A DNA stretch of 64,000 bases from Gentiana macrophylla (GCA_026214975.1 CM047810.1:96054316-96118315); one strand, 5' to 3'. Counted from the first letter of the stretch, positions 8,923-20,891 are shown. Made by a program: numbers and translations. Notes: generated by a model not told the origin, from the sequence alone.

Positions 8923-9704
8923 TGTTGGAAAACATGTAGTAATGAGGTAGTGGAAGTGTGTGAATGGAAAGTGTAAGAAAAGGAAGGAAATAGTTAAAGG
9001 CAAAACTCCCACATTGGTAATATACTAGGAAAAGTTCCAATATATATACTATGGTAGTATAAGTACTAGTATGTTCTATTACCAATATTATGCGCCAAAG
9101 TCTACGCGTGGCGCGGGGGGTGCAAATCGTGGGATTTCGGCTTGGACTTGTGCATGGGCGCACGTCCTGCGGACACGAATGCAGCTCGGTTTCGGGGCTG
9201 GTCGTGCGAGTTCAGTTTTGCTAATTTTTAATATCCGGAATTAAATTTTGCAAACTGTTAAGCCTTTCCATCTTCCTGACTGTTCCATTCCATTTGCCTT
9301 CATTACAGATGAAGTAATGAGACGTTTTTCACTACTGGCTGCCTCTACATGTGCTCCTACAGCCCCTATATAAGCTGCTTCCTTCCTGATTCAGAGGCTG
9401 TACTACACACAACAGAAATATATACATACATTATCCTTTTCCTTATGCTATCAGAGAGTTCACCATATTTGGTTCTTAAGCAGTTGAAGGCTCTGTGCAT
9501 CCTGTCTCTGCTAGCTGTTGTATCTGGAGACTAACACTCCGCTTCAACTCCAAGCACAATCTGGTGAGGGGTGAATTAGTCTTTAGGACAATCGTGTGGT
9601 ACACAGGACTCAGCTTTTGTTTTTTCTGTTCTTTCGGTTTCTTGTTTCTAACCTTGTTTTGCAGATTGGAGTCTTATTCTGTCAAAGAAGCAGATTGTGT
9701 AACA
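8923..9704 (+). mobile_element. 5' LTR of the copia element
   Basis: It starts TGTTGGAAAACATG and ends TGTGTAACA. A CCTATATAAGC TATA box is at about 9367. It is 782 bp against 785 bp for the 3' LTR; the pair differs by many small insertions and deletions as well as substitutions. Confidence 0.85.
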
Positions 9705-10042
9705 ATCTAAAGACTAACTCTATTCATACTGTGCTCGTTTCTGATTTGGTGCTCCAAATGCGAAACATTTCTATTCGATGATGAAATTAAACAACAACAA
9801 CTAAATGCTTTTGTTACTTTGTTCTGTGTCAAGAATAGGAATTCATGTAGAGTAATCTGATAGATACTCAGGAATTCAATCAGTATATTGTTGTTGCGTA
9901 TATATACTGAACATAAACATTTGTGGACTGATCCTTGTGTGATAGCCACTAAAAAGAGTAACAATATTACTCAACGTTTTCCTAAATTCGTTTCCATATA
10001 ATTTGATACAAGTTTAACTTGTTCATTTGTTGTATTTCAGAT
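9705..10042 (+). other. Leader between 5' LTR and gag
   Basis: The bases after the LTR (ATCTAAAGACTAACTC) do not resemble the TGGTATCAGAGC primer site usual for copia elements, and I could not identify the primer. TTGTATTTCAG at 10030-10040 looks like a splice acceptor directly before the gag ATG at 10043, which suggests a spliced leader. Confidence 0.45.
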
Positions 10043-10950
10043 ATGGAACAAGGTGGAACTAGTGGTGTGAAAGAAACGCTCTGGTGCCAACGAAACCAAC
10101 CGGTCTCTTCAACCGTAATGAGAAACCCGAGAAATTCAATGGCTTGAATTTTAAGAGGTGGCGAGAAAAGATGCGATTCTACCTCACTACTTTACGCCTA
10201 GTAAAGTTCCTTCTCGATGATCCGCCGCAACAACCGAGGATGAAACTCCGGATCAAGACTTTCTGCTTGCACCGAGAGTGAGTGGAAACAATCGACTATT
10301 TATGTAAACATTATATAATGAATCTGCTTACATGATAATTTGTACGATGTCTATCTTGAGAAAAAGATCGCTAAAGAGTTGTGGGAATCTTTGGACAAGA
10401 AGTACAAAGCGAAGATCATGCAGGAACCAAGAAGTTTGTTGTTGGGAGGTTTCGGACTATAAGATGGTGGACTCAAAACCACTCATGGAGCAAGTGGAAG
10501 AGTTCCAAAATACTCTATGAAATTCAAGCGAGAAAAAATGGAATTGAGTGAAACTTTCCAGGTTGCTGTATGATTGAGAAATTACCTCCTGGATGGAAAA
10601 GTTTCAAGGATTATCTCAAGCATAAGCGCAAGGAAATGAGTATGGAAGATCTCATGTCGATCACGTATTGAAGATGATAACAAGAAATCCGATAAGAGAG
10701 GAAACCCTACTAATCATCACCAAAGGCTAATCTGTGGAGCATTGACAAAGCTCTAAAAATAAGAAGTTTGGTAAAGGGTCAAAGACAGGACCAAAAGCTA
10801 AATTGGGTCCTAAGGGTGGCATATCAAAGCCAAAGTTTCAAGGGAAATGCTTCAATCGTGACAAGCTTGGTCACAAATCATTGAATGTAAGTTGCCAAAA
10901 AGAAGGCCAATGAAACAAATCTTGTACAAAGCATGGAGGATATGAATCAT
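10043..10950 (+). pseudogene. Copia gag, degenerate
   Basis: The start ATG at 10043 opens MEQGGTSGVKE and soon shifts frame. KPEKFNGLNFKRWREKMRFY (from about 10126) is the conserved copia gag core, followed by a second fragment around 10332-10520 (LMEQVEEFQ). The zinc knuckle region near 10850 reads CFNRDKLGHKS: the first Cys and the His are present but the second Cys is replaced. Gag forms the virus-like particle in which reverse transcription happens; this copy has at least four frame breaks and cannot do so. Confidence 0.75.
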
Positions 10951-10955
10951 GTGCC

Positions 10956-12178
10956 ATGGTGACTGAGGTCAATATGGTTGATGCAAATCAAAAGATATGG
11001 TATGTTGACACAGGAGCAACTAAGCATGTGTGCTCTAACAGGGAACTACTAGCTAATTTCCAGCCGGAGCAAGGAAATGAAAATGTATACATGGCAAACT
11101 CTGCAGCTGCTGCTATACTTGGAAAAGGAAATGTGCAACTGAAGATGACATCTGGAAAGACACTTACTTTGAAAGATGTCTTGTATGTTCCAGATTTGCG
11201 CAAGAACTTAGTGTCTGGTGTGCTTTTAAACAAGCATGGTTTTCGCTTAGTTTTAGAATCTGATAAGTTTACTCTGACAAAGAGTGGAATGTATGTTGGG
11301 AAGGGGTATGTTTGTGATGGTTTGGTTAAGCTCAATGTAATGGCTATTAAGCCAAAGAACGATGATAATAATAATAATGTGAGTGTTGCTTATGTTGTTG
11401 AGTCTCCTTATTTATGGCATGGTAGACTAGGACATGTTAACTACGATTCCTCACGTAGATTAATTAAAATGAACCACATCCCTAACTTTCCAATTGATAA
11501 AGAACATAAGTGTGGAACTTGTGTTGAAGCGAAATTAACGAGAACGCCTCACCCTAGTGTTGTGAGAAATACGCAGCCCACTTGATCTTATACATAGTGA
11601 TGTGTGTGATTTTAAAATGATACAATCGAGAGGTGGAAATAATTATTTTATCACCTTTATTGATGATTGTACTAAGTATTGCTATGTTTACTTGTTAAAA
11701 GGCAAATATGAAGCAATAGACAAATTTAAAATCTTTGCAAAAGAAGTTGAAAATCAACATGGAAGGAAAATTAAAGCACTCCGTAGTGATAGAGGAGGTG
11801 AATATGTAGAACCCCTCAGTGAGTATTGTGCTGAAAATGGAATCATACACGAAAAGACTCCACCATATTCACCACAATCTAACGGAGTAGCGGAACGTAA
11901 AAATCGAACATTGAAAGAAATGATGAATTCAATGTTGGTAAGTTCAGAGTGCCGATAACTTGTGGGGGAAGTCATCTATCTAGCAATTATCTTTTAAATA
12001 AGATACCCCGAAAGAAACAAGATAAAACTCCTTATGAACTTTGGAAAGGTAAACCTCCTTCTTATAACTACCTAAGAGTGTGGGGGTGTTTGGCTAAGGT
12101 TTTGATACCCAAACCAAAAGCGGTAAAGATAGGATCAAATACCGTTGATTGTATTTTTATTGGATATGCAGAAAAATA
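10956..12178 (+). pseudogene. Copia protease and integrase, broken
   Basis: The aspartic protease active site reads WYVDTGATKHVC (about 11000), followed by the conserved LKDVLYVP and LVSG blocks. The pre-integrase segment has HGRLGHVNYDSS and a CGTCVEAK pair, a zinc-binding HHCC remnant. Integrase continues at 11602 with FITFIDDCTKYCYVYLL (first catalytic Asp), RSDRGGEY (second Asp) and the third catalytic block near NGVAERKNRTLKEM. Stops or shifts occur at 11585, 11958 and about 12179. The enzyme would cut the polyprotein and insert the cDNA; this copy is inactive. Confidence 0.85.
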
Positions 12179-13380
12179 GCAAAGGTTTATCGCTTTCTTG
12201 TGCATAAGTCGGATAATCCTGACGTGCGTAAAAATGCAATAATGGAATCTAGAGATGCCTCATTTTTTGAGAATATATTTCAAAGAAAGTTGAATGAACC
12301 GAGTTCATCTAAATGTGTTCATGTTCAAGGTGAAAATTCTGAACAAGTGAATGAGGATGATACTTCTGAGGTTGAGCCAAGAAGAAGTAAAAGGGCAAGG
12401 ATTGAGAAGTCATTTGGTGATGATTTTCTGACATATATGATAGATATTGAGCCTCAAACCTACAATGAAGTCGTGACTTCTACCAAAGGTCCAATGTGGA
12501 AAGAAGCAATAAATAGTGAGATAAACTCTATATTGCAAAATCATACTTGGGAGTTAGTGGATCTACCTCCGGGTGTAAACCACTTGGATCAAGATGGATC
12601 TTTAAACGGAAATTGAAACCAGATGGATCCATTGACAAATACAAGGCCGATTGGTAATAAAAGGTTACTGATCAAAAGAAGGTCTTGATTATTTTGATAC
12701 TTATTCTCCAAGATCTAGAATAACATCCATTATGATGGTACTTGCTATAATGCATTTAAGTAATTTGCAAGTACATCAAATGGATGTAAAGACGGCTTTC
12801 TTAAATGGAGATTTAGAAGAAGAAATCTACATGGAACAACTCAAGGGTTTTCTCTTTCTCCAGAAAAGAAAAGAAAGTGTGTAAGCTTGTTAAGTCCTTA
12901 TATGGATTAAAGCAAGCACCAAAGCAAAGGGCATCTCAAATTTGATCAAGTTATGCTTGAAAAAGGGTTTAAAACCAATGAATGTGATAAGTGTATCTAT
13001 GTGAAAGAAACAAATGATGGTTATGTCATTTTGTGTCTTTATGTTGATGATATGCTTATTGTTGGTAGTAATGATAAGATGATCAAATCTACCAAAGACA
13101 TGTTAAGTGCTAAATTTGAGATGAAAGATATGGGCTTAATGAGGTAATTTTGGGAATCAAAGTTACTAGAACCATCGATGGTCTTAGCTTGAATCAATCG
13201 AGTTATGTTGATAAAATCTTGGAAAAGTTCAACAAAGATGATTCAAAGGAAGCTAGAACTCCAATAGATCCAAGTCACCTTTATACAAAAATAAAGGTGA
13301 AAGTGTATCTCAATTAGAGTATGCAAGGATTATTGGAAGTTTGATGTACTTAATGAGTTGTACTAGACCGGATATAGCTT
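12179..13380 (+). pseudogene. Copia reverse transcriptase, broken
   Basis: RT begins with MWKEAINSEINSI and HTWELVDLPPG near 12494-12580. After a frameshift come MDVKTAFLNGDLEEEIYME (about 12780) and the catalytic YVDDMLIVGS (about 13040), so the active-site Asp pair is still present. Further shifts lie near 12660, 12890 and 13147, and the following [20 protein letters not shown] block near 13325 is in another frame. Confidence 0.85.
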
Positions 13381-13387
13381 TTGCAGC

Positions 13388-13990
13388 TTGGTAAGCTTAG
13401 TAGATACACCAAGAACTCCTGGTAATGATCATTGGAATGCTATAGTAAGGTTACTAAGATACTTAAGATATACTCGTAGCTATGGTATTCACTATGGAAG
13501 AGAGCCAACTGTTATTGAGGGTTATACTGATGCAAATTGGATTTCAAGTACTAAAGATTCGAAATCCACAAGTGGTTATGTGTTCACACTTGGAGGAGGA
13601 GCTATCTCTTGGAAATCCTCCAAACAAACTGTGATAACCAAGTCCACTATGGAATCCGAGTTTGTAGCATTGGATAAATGTGGAGAAGAGGCTGAATGGT
13701 TGCATCAATTCTTGGAGGATATCCCTCAATGGCCAAAACCTGTACCAGGTATTTGTATTTATTGTGACAATAAGTCTACAATAGACAGGGCACGGAATAA
13801 AATGTATGATGGTAGAAGTAGGCACATACGCCGAAGACATAATACCATCAAACAACTACTTACAACTGGTGTGATTTCTTTGGACTATGTAAGGTCTGAA
13901 GATAATCTTGCGGATCCGCTAACCAAAGGGTTAAATAGAGAAGTAGTTGAAAAATCATCGAGGGGAATGGGACTGAAGCCCATAGAATAA
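13388..13990 (+). pseudogene. Copia RNase H domain, open frame
   Basis: About 200 residues are open. [20 protein letters not shown] carries the first conserved acidic residue, [10 protein letters not shown] the second, and [10 protein letters not shown] the third. It ends with [14 protein letters not shown] and a stop at 13988-13990. RNase H removes the RNA strand during cDNA synthesis. Its upstream connection to RT is broken. Confidence 0.85.
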
Positions 13991-14544
13991 ACTTTTGCAA
14001 AGGAAACCCAACCTAACTGACTGGAGATCCCAAGAAATAGGTTCAATGGGAAAACCTAAATGCCGAAGTAAGTGAGATCACTGTGGGGGTTTATCCCTCT
14101 CTCTCATTCCTATGATGAAAACAGTGAAGATAAGGATGAGCTTACACTTAAGCTCTTAATGATTTGTGTAATTAGAATAAAGAAATTCTAAATCACAAGA
14201 TCACCTATGTAGGGAGAAGTGGGGCGCTCAAGGGGAATTGGAAAGGGCTCAATTCTTAGACCCCTATCGAACCAAAGCGGATTGCCATGGCCAAAATGGA
14301 ATCACCCGCAAGAACTAAATGTTAAAGGGTAAATGTTTGTGGTAATATATGTTGTCGTTTACACCAACGGCTGAAAGTTCAAGGACATCGCGTCTACTAT
14401 TCCGCCAGTAAGCTAAGCATATTTATCAAGGGAGGGTTCAAAGGGGACACTTACCGCTCCTATGCATTCATTTACCGCCCGAACTCTCTCGTTGTAATCT
14501 TAGAGTCAGTACTAGGTTTTCTCAATTTCCATTCATGTGGGGAT
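13991..14544 (+). other. Copia 3' untranslated region and polypurine tract
   Basis: No coding sequence. It ends with ATTCATGTGGGGAT directly before the 3' LTR, the expected site of plus-strand priming. Confidence 0.6.
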
Positions 14545-15329
14545 TGTTGGAAAACATGTAGTAATGAGGTAGTGGAGGTGTGTGAATGGAAAGTGTAAGA
14601 AAAGGAAGGAAATAGTTAAAGGCAAAACTCCCACATTGGTAATATACTAGAAAAGTTCCAATATATATACTATGGTAGTATAAGTACTAGTATGTTCTAT
14701 TACCAATATTATGCGCCAAAGTCTCGCGCGTGGCGCGGGGGTGCAAATCCGTGGGATTTCGGCTTGGACTTGTGCATGGGCGCACGTCCCGCGGACACGA
14801 ATGCAAATTCGGTTTCGGGCTGGTCGTGCGAGTTCAGTTTTGCTAATTTTTAATATCCGGAATTAAATTTTGCAAACTGTTAAGCCTTTCCATCTTCCCC
14901 GATTGTTCCATTCCATTTGCCTTCATTCTGAGATGAAGTAATGAGACGTTTTTCACTACTGGCTGCCTCTACATGTGCTCTACTACACTCCTATATAAGT
15001 CGCTTCTTCCTTTCGTAGAGGTTGTACTACACACAACATAAATATATACATACATTATCCTTTTCCTTATGCTATCAGAGAGTTCACCATATTTGGTTCT
15101 TAAGCAGTTGAAGGCTCTATGCATCCTGTCTCTGCTAGCTGTTTGTATCCTGGGAGACTAACACTCCGCTTCAACTCCAAGCACAATCAAAGAGGGGTGA
15201 ATTAGTCTTTAGGACACTGTGTGGTACACAGGACTCAGCTTTTGTTTTTTTTGTTCTTTCGGTTTCTTATTTCTAACCTTGTTTTGCAGATTGGAGTCTT
15301 ATTCTGTCAAAGAAGCAGATTGTGTAACA
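14545..15329 (+). mobile_element. 3' LTR of the copia element
   Basis: It starts TGTTGGAAAACATG and ends TGTGTAACA, 785 bp, matching the 5' LTR throughout. Confidence 0.85.
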
Positions 15330-15334
15330 CATAC

Positions 15335-16220
15335 TAGCAGGATTATTATCGGTGTTGATCTTCTTCACCCGGATTCTTTTCTCAGAAAATGATATCTAAC
15401 ACCAATATGCTCGGTTCTCTCATAATGAACATGGTCCTCATCCAAACATATTGCACTCAAACTGTCAAAATATACTTCAGCTTGATCTTGATGCAAACCT
15501 AGATCATTGACCAGCCCCTTTAAGCATATTCCCTCTTTAGCTGCTTCTGTCAGTGCCATATATTATGCTTCAGTAGTTGATAATGTCACTATTTCCTGTA
15601 AAGTTTCCTTCCAAACTACCACAGAACCACTCAATGTGAAGAATAACCAGTTACAGATCTTTTGTTGCCCACGTCTGTAGCATAATCAAAATCATAGTAC
15701 CATGTGACACGACACTTAGTTTCGTTTCCATAAATGTGACCAACATTGGATGTACCCCTAAGGTACTTGAACATCTTCATCATAGCTTTACAGTGGTCCT
15801 TCCCAGGTTGAGCCATAAACCTGCTAATACCAGTGACTGCTTGTGCCCACCAGGCCTAGTCAGCACCATAACATACATCGACTTCCTACTACACAAGCGT
15901 AAGGGACTCTTGACATGTAATCCTTCTCCTCACCGATTGTGGAGTAGATGAAAATGTGGATATATAAGTATTTGGTGTCATTGGAGTATCTATAGGTTTG
16001 GCGGTTGACATGCCAAACCCGGACAATATCTTCTCTCGAATATAGTCTTTCGTGACAAGAACAACTTTTTCTCGATTCCTATCTCTGAGTGATGTGCGAT
16101 CGACTTTAAACTACTAAGAAAGTAGCTATATGGATACGACACTTGTTAAATCCTCAAGGTCTGTTTCCCAAGCCACGGTTGTATCTTTTCTTCCACGCAA
16201 TTCCTTATACTCTTATATGA
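15335..16220 (-). pseudogene. Minus-strand copia reverse transcriptase and RNase H relic
   Basis: Read on the minus strand from about 16170 downward: the RT C-terminal block (REKVVLVTKDYIREKILSGF, then MSTAKPIDTPM), then RFMAQPGKDHCKAMMKMFKYL, then the RNase H blocks VGNKRSVTGY, MALTEAAKEGICLKG and HIGVRYHFLR. Several stops and shifts separate them. The gene continues across the inserted element to 8832-8922. Its 5' part (gag, protease, integrase and most of RT) is missing beyond 16220. Confidence 0.75.
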
Positions 16221-16624
16221 CGTCGGATATGCGTGGATTTTAGGATTTATTTTAAAATTACGTGCCGAACACAACGTTACGATTTATGGTCTCGGTTTCG
16301 AGAGCGGCGTTTTACTGAAATTTGGCCAGAAACGATAAAATAAAATGCTAGGATAAAATAGAATTATAAATATAAATAAAAATACGTAATTAATATTTTT
16401 ATAGGTATAAATTCTACCTTCTTAATTAAACCAAACCTTTTAAAGAAAAAAACAGTTGAAGGAAGGCAAAAATTACTCAGCGTGCAACATGTGGCAGATT
16501 AATTCAACTACCATTGTTATGAATATCACGATTTTCAGGATCTTAAAAATAAAAAATAAAAATAAAACATCTAAAAAAATTATAAAAAAAAACAGGAGAG
16601 CAAATGTACATTGTCATTGGAACC
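16221..16624. other. Upstream region of the host gene
   Basis: AT-rich and free of recognisable transposon sequence. It should contain the promoter and 5' leader of the gene starting at 16625. No certain TATA box can be chosen among the many AT tracts. Confidence 0.35.
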
Positions 16625-18345
16625 ATGAAATCAGCAATCCAAATGTGGAGATACATTTCTCCTCCACTGATGCTACCAGCTGCTGCTGCAAGCTCACGGA
16701 TCTGTAGAACTACTTTTGTTACTGCTACTAGGCCTACAGAAAAGGTTATTTAATTAATTTATTCGTCACTTATTCCGCACAATTAGTAGGATTTTTTTTT
16801 TTTTTTTTTTGTTATGTTTTTTTCTTTGTCTTTTTGAAGTTTTGTTTCACTTTTTGCATTATTTTGTTTTTTCCTTGGATACCATGATCAGGTAATCAGG
16901 GGCCTCTGTTAAAGAAAAAGTACATAATTTTGTAGTTTAGAAAATCTCTAACCAAGATGAAATACATTAGATTCTCTAAGGAAAAAATTTACAGAATCTG
17001 AATAAATGCAGTAGATGTAAAGTAACTTTTATTGAATCAATTTTACGGTAAAAAAAAAAAATACAGTTTTTAAATTATTTATAGTATCTACTGCAAGTGC
17101 TTTTACAACCTTATTTTATTATATATATGATATAAAAATAATTACGAGCAATAAAAATTCAAAAAAAAAAAAAAATGAATTTACAGAATTAATAAACATT
17201 GTCCTTATGGAAAAGTATAGAAGTTGGACAAAGAGACGTGTGAGAAGATCAAAGAAGTAACAGAAACGGTTACAGAGGGAATCAAAGAAGTGAGGAAAAC
17301 AGGCGAGTTTGTCAAAGAAACTGTCACTGCTGATGCTGGAAAGGTAAATTTCCCACAACCATTTGCTTTAGATATTCATGTACTCCTTTCGTTTTTTTAA
17401 TCTGTGTGAATCTTGCATCTCCGACAATTAAAGAAAAACGGATGGAGTACTAATAATTCGACTATATATTCCCCTACACAATATTTCTTTTTCCTTTTTA
17501 TAATTCGACTACCGACTCAAAAACACAAACCCCTACCGCAGGGGATCCATCCCCCATGTAAAGGCCAAAGCTATACATGACCAAGAATGAATGGATACGC
17601 AGGTACAGGATATACACGGATGTGGTTTTTTTTTTATAACAAAAATAAGATACGGGTATGGGAAACATTCGTGTAAATATTATGAATATAACTATCTGTT
17701 CCTAGGAGCGGTTGCAGGAATTTGAGGGAAACGGGTCGAAATTCGTCATATATATTTTTACCGACTAAACTTATTCTTATATTTTATATATATTTTATCT
17801 CAATATGGGCCAACACGAATCAACATATATAAATAAGCGAATTAGATTATATACACATATGACATAACCATGTGTTTATTAAAAAAATCACAATGTAATA
17901 TTTTATTAGCAGATCACCGACCCGTCTATCTCCAAGGTGTAGCCCCGTGCATGTTCCTTCATGTTGTTAGTATTCCATCGTTTTAGACAACTTTCATTCA
18001 TTATCTAACGGTATTTAAACATGGTTCTTCATTTATGAAATATGCATATATGATTCCCGTATCTAATTTTCGAAATTTAATAATTTGTCTTTAAGTGTGT
18101 ATCCTAAGTATTCGATATATAAGTATCTTTGTCCGATACATATCGGATACGGACACGCTATCAAAACAGTAAGTATATATACATCGTATAACGTAATGAA
18201 GCTACTTCCATGTTGTGATGTATAGGTAGTCTCTACCATGGCGAAAAAGGCAGTTGAGATGGCAACAGAAGAACCAGAAGAAAAGGAGGAAGATGGGAAT
18301 TGGGAAAAAGTTAAGCAAGTCGTACAAAAAGTGAAAGGAGATTGA
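16625..18345 (+). CDS. LEA-like small protein, probably mitochondrial, three exons
   Basis: Three exons join in phase 0 without a stop: 16625-16744 (40 codons), 17221-17343 (41) and 18226-18345 (39 plus TGA), giving 120 residues. Both introns are GT...AG (donors GTTATT and GTAAAT, acceptors TATAG). Exon 1 starts MKSAIQMWRYISPP and is rich in Arg, Ser, Thr and Ala without acidic residues before its end, as in mitochondrial presequences. Exons 2 and 3 give a Lys/Glu-rich amphipathic sequence: KETCEKIKEVTETVTEGIKE, KETVTADAGK, and a C-terminus with WEKVKQVVQKVKGD. This resembles small late-embryogenesis-abundant proteins, which protect membranes or enzymes during drying; a family of about this length with this layout exists in Arabidopsis (At4g13230-like, from memory). 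It is the only apparently intact host gene here. Confidence 0.75.
17381..17450. mobile_element. Small Stowaway-like remnant in intron 2
   Basis: TACTCCTTTCGTTTTT and AAAAACGGATGGAGTA face each other as imperfect inverted repeats about 70 bp apart, with TA at both outer ends. Mariner-type MITEs have such CTCC ends and TA duplications. The size is small, so it may be a deletion derivative. Confidence 0.4.
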
Positions 18346-18610
18346 GCATGATTCTTTAATTATTTATTTTGTTTGTTTCTACTTTTTCTAAATAAAGGAG
18401 ACAATTCTCCAAAGAGAAAGTAGATCAGGATTTTTTTGTGTGTGTGTGGGGTTGGTTTGTCCTTATTTGAAAGAAAATTAAGCTGTTTTTACCGACAGTT
18501 TTTAGAAACAATAAAATACATAAAGTGGAGCATTAATTTAAGGGGAAAAAATATATCCTCCCGTACATTTGACGATCAAATGCAACAAAACACATTAAAT
18601 GACGTCGTTT
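18346..18610. other. 3' flank of the host gene
   Basis: It holds the 3' untranslated region, with a possible AATAAA signal near 18390. No other gene is seen. Confidence 0.4.
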
Positions 18611-18618
18611 TGTGTATA

Positions 18619-19482
18619 CAGGGCCGGCCCTCCCCTAAGGCATTCGAGACCCGGGTCTTGGCGCCCAATCATGTCGGGGCGCGTGTGCGTGTTTATTAAA
18701 GAAAAAAAAAATCGTGTAGATTTAATCCGATCCAACCTAAAAAAATATGTTAAATTTTTTTTTTGGTAGAGGCCCAAATTTGTTTTTATTCTAATTGATA
18801 AAGACCCTAATAAAAAAAAATTACTTGACCCAAAAAAAATAGATATATACAAACAAGTTTTATTAATTTTTTGCATATACGGATGTTAAAAATGCGATAA
18901 GTGTTGGAAAAAATGTAGTCTTAGGATTTGACAGAGAATTAGAAACTCTCAAGGCACGCTAATAACGTTGTCTTTTAAGAGATGTTTTGTCCAACACGAT
19001 TTGTCACTAAGAGATCAAATGAAAATCTCTTTCGAGGATATGATAGGGTGTTTGATTCAAAAATGAAACACTTTGTTTGAATCAAACCCGAAACACTCAA
19101 AGTTTTTCTAATGATGTTGTCAAATTTATGGATTTTCGTCTTCATACTTATGTTTTTATAGGTTGCAAGTACTTATAAACGAATGGATGTACTCAGCACC
19201 GGATGAAAGCGTCTGCAACCCTTACACAAAATGGTAAGTACATATCGGTTTGAAAATGCGTGTATCTGAAAATGCATATCCCTTCAGGTCGAACCCCGTT
19301 TCTTTGCGATAACATTAATTCGTACGGCAACTCGTAGCAAACGATAACCAAAATATTTATTTATGAAAAAATATCTAACAATAAGTATGTTTTTAAAAAA
19401 AAAAAAAAAACAATTTCAACTAAAAGCCCCAATTCTGTCGGAAGAGCAGTGCTTGCGCCTATCATGCGTAGGCCGGCCTGTG
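18619..19482. mobile_element. Non-autonomous hAT-type element, about 864 bp
   Basis: The left end CAGGGCCGGCCC and the right end GGCCGGCCTG are inverted repeats. TGTGTATA is repeated outside both ends (18611-18618 and 19483-19490) if the right end includes TG. The 8-bp duplication and CAGGG start fit hAT. It encodes nothing recognisable and is interrupted by poly-A runs. Confidence 0.6.
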
Positions 19483-19490
19483 TGTGTATA

Positions 19491-20364
19491 AACTATAAAT
19501 AAAACGACGTTGTTTTGTTGTATTTTACCGAAGTGTATTGGAGGAGATCAAATTAAAGGGTGACACTATTTACAGGGCAAATGTGGATTCTGCAAGAACT
19601 ATCATGTAATAAGACAAAGGTAGAATGTAAAAAAATTGCTCTGACAATACTAAAATATGCTCGGGCAATTTCAGGACCCTTAATTGAAGGGGTAATTGTG
19701 AAAACGCCGGTTTAATGGCACTATAAGGCATTTAATCCAATGATATGTTTTTTTGTCATTAAGGATAAAACGACTTGTCATTGTCTGAAAACATTATTTT
19801 TTTACTTAATAATAGAAAATTTGGATTTTTTTTATTAATTAAAATTTGATGAAATAAAGTACAAAAGGTGATCAAACGCGCCTTAAGAAAATCTATGATA
19901 TCTCAGCTTGTAACCTCGCATCACTAAAATCTCTTAGCAGTAAAACATAAGGGGAAAATCTACAAACAGAAAAGAGTACGGTTGTTTAGTGCTAAATCAA
20001 ATCAAAGAAAAAAACATCCTATCAAGGGACCCTAAACTAAGTTCTCAATCTGTTATTTTTTGTTCTTCCCAATATGAATCTCTTTCTTCTTTTTGATCTA
20101 TTTGAGCATTGTTAAAAGCGTAGAACTAGTCTCAGCATTTCTTGTATTTATCTGTGGTGTAAGTTGTCCATCAATGTCATTTACAAGCTTTGTTTCGTCT
20201 TTTGTTCCTTGTGAAATATCCATCCTTTGAGTCCTTAATGGACAGCCCATCACTGGCTTCATCTTCATCATCTTTAGTGTCTTGTATGTTCTTAGCCAAA
20301 AGATTGATTTCAGAACTTTTTGTCCTCAAAAGATAGTGAGTGTAGCTGATGTGAGTCAACTTGT
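19491..20364. other. AT-rich stretch without a recognised gene
   Basis: A minus-strand frame at 20177-20377 (66 residues, acidic middle part DTKDDEDEASDG) looks weakly protein-like but matches nothing I know. Otherwise nothing is seen. Confidence 0.4.
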
Positions 20365-20504
20365 TGATGCATTTCACTATATTTTATCCTAATTTTGATA
20401 CTCTTTTGAGCATATTTGTAGCATATTGAGTCAATTATCTCTTAGTTTTGTGATAGTATAACACATGTATATGTTATGTAAGTGTTTGTCTATTGTAGTG
20501 CACA

Positions 20505-20635
20505 GGTACCAAGCCCGAGAACCTTGAATGTAGTTTATATCGATATATTAACCGAAGTTTTGTTAGCGGGTTTACGCGTGGATTCTTGTGTATGTATATT
20601 GTAATGCATAGGTACCAAGCCCGAGAACCTTGAAG
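20505..20635 (+). repeat. Direct repeat AGGTACCAAGCCCGAGAACC
   Basis: Two copies of a 25-bp sequence beginning AGGTACCAAGCCCGAGAACC, about 105 bp apart (20505-20529 and 20611-20635). A related GCCGAGAAC is the target of the Mutator-like insertion downstream. Confidence 0.7.
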
Positions 20636-20800
20636 ATTCGTGTCAATCCCAGGACCTTTATGCAAGAGAAGAGATATATTTTGTCACAAGAGGACAAAAA
20701 AAACACATTTATCAATGACACTTCAGCTGAAGATATAAAAATCATAGCTGCCGGGTTACAAACCAATGACCTTAAGGTTAGTGATAAAGCTTCTAACAAG

Positions 20801-20891
20801 TTTGAGTGGGGTCCATGGACCCCACGCTTGCCCATGTAAATTCACACGGAAATTTGAGTGGGGTCCATAGACCCCACGCTTGCCCATGTGG
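20801..20891 (+). repeat. Repeated 20-bp palindrome unit
   Basis: GTGGGGTCCATGGACCCCAC (20806-20825) is a perfect 20-bp palindrome. It recurs as GTGGGGTCCATAGACCCCAC (20858-20877). Both are preceded by TTTGA and followed by GCTTGCCCATGT, so a unit of about 37 bp is duplicated at 52-bp spacing. A partial third copy (GTGGGTCCAT) follows at 20888. Confidence 0.75.

Larger units (their letters stand above)
8918..15334 (+). mobile_element. Full-length Ty1/copia retrotransposon with 5-bp duplication
   Basis: Two similar LTRs (8923-9704 and 14545-15329) enclose a degenerate gag-pol in the copia order protease, integrase, reverse transcriptase, RNase H. The direct repeat CATAC lies immediately outside both LTRs (8918-8922 and 15330-15334), proving one insertion event. 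The target is the RNase H of a minus-strand copia relic. Coding frames are broken by many frameshifts and stops, so it cannot make its own proteins. I do not assign a named lineage. Confidence 0.9.
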
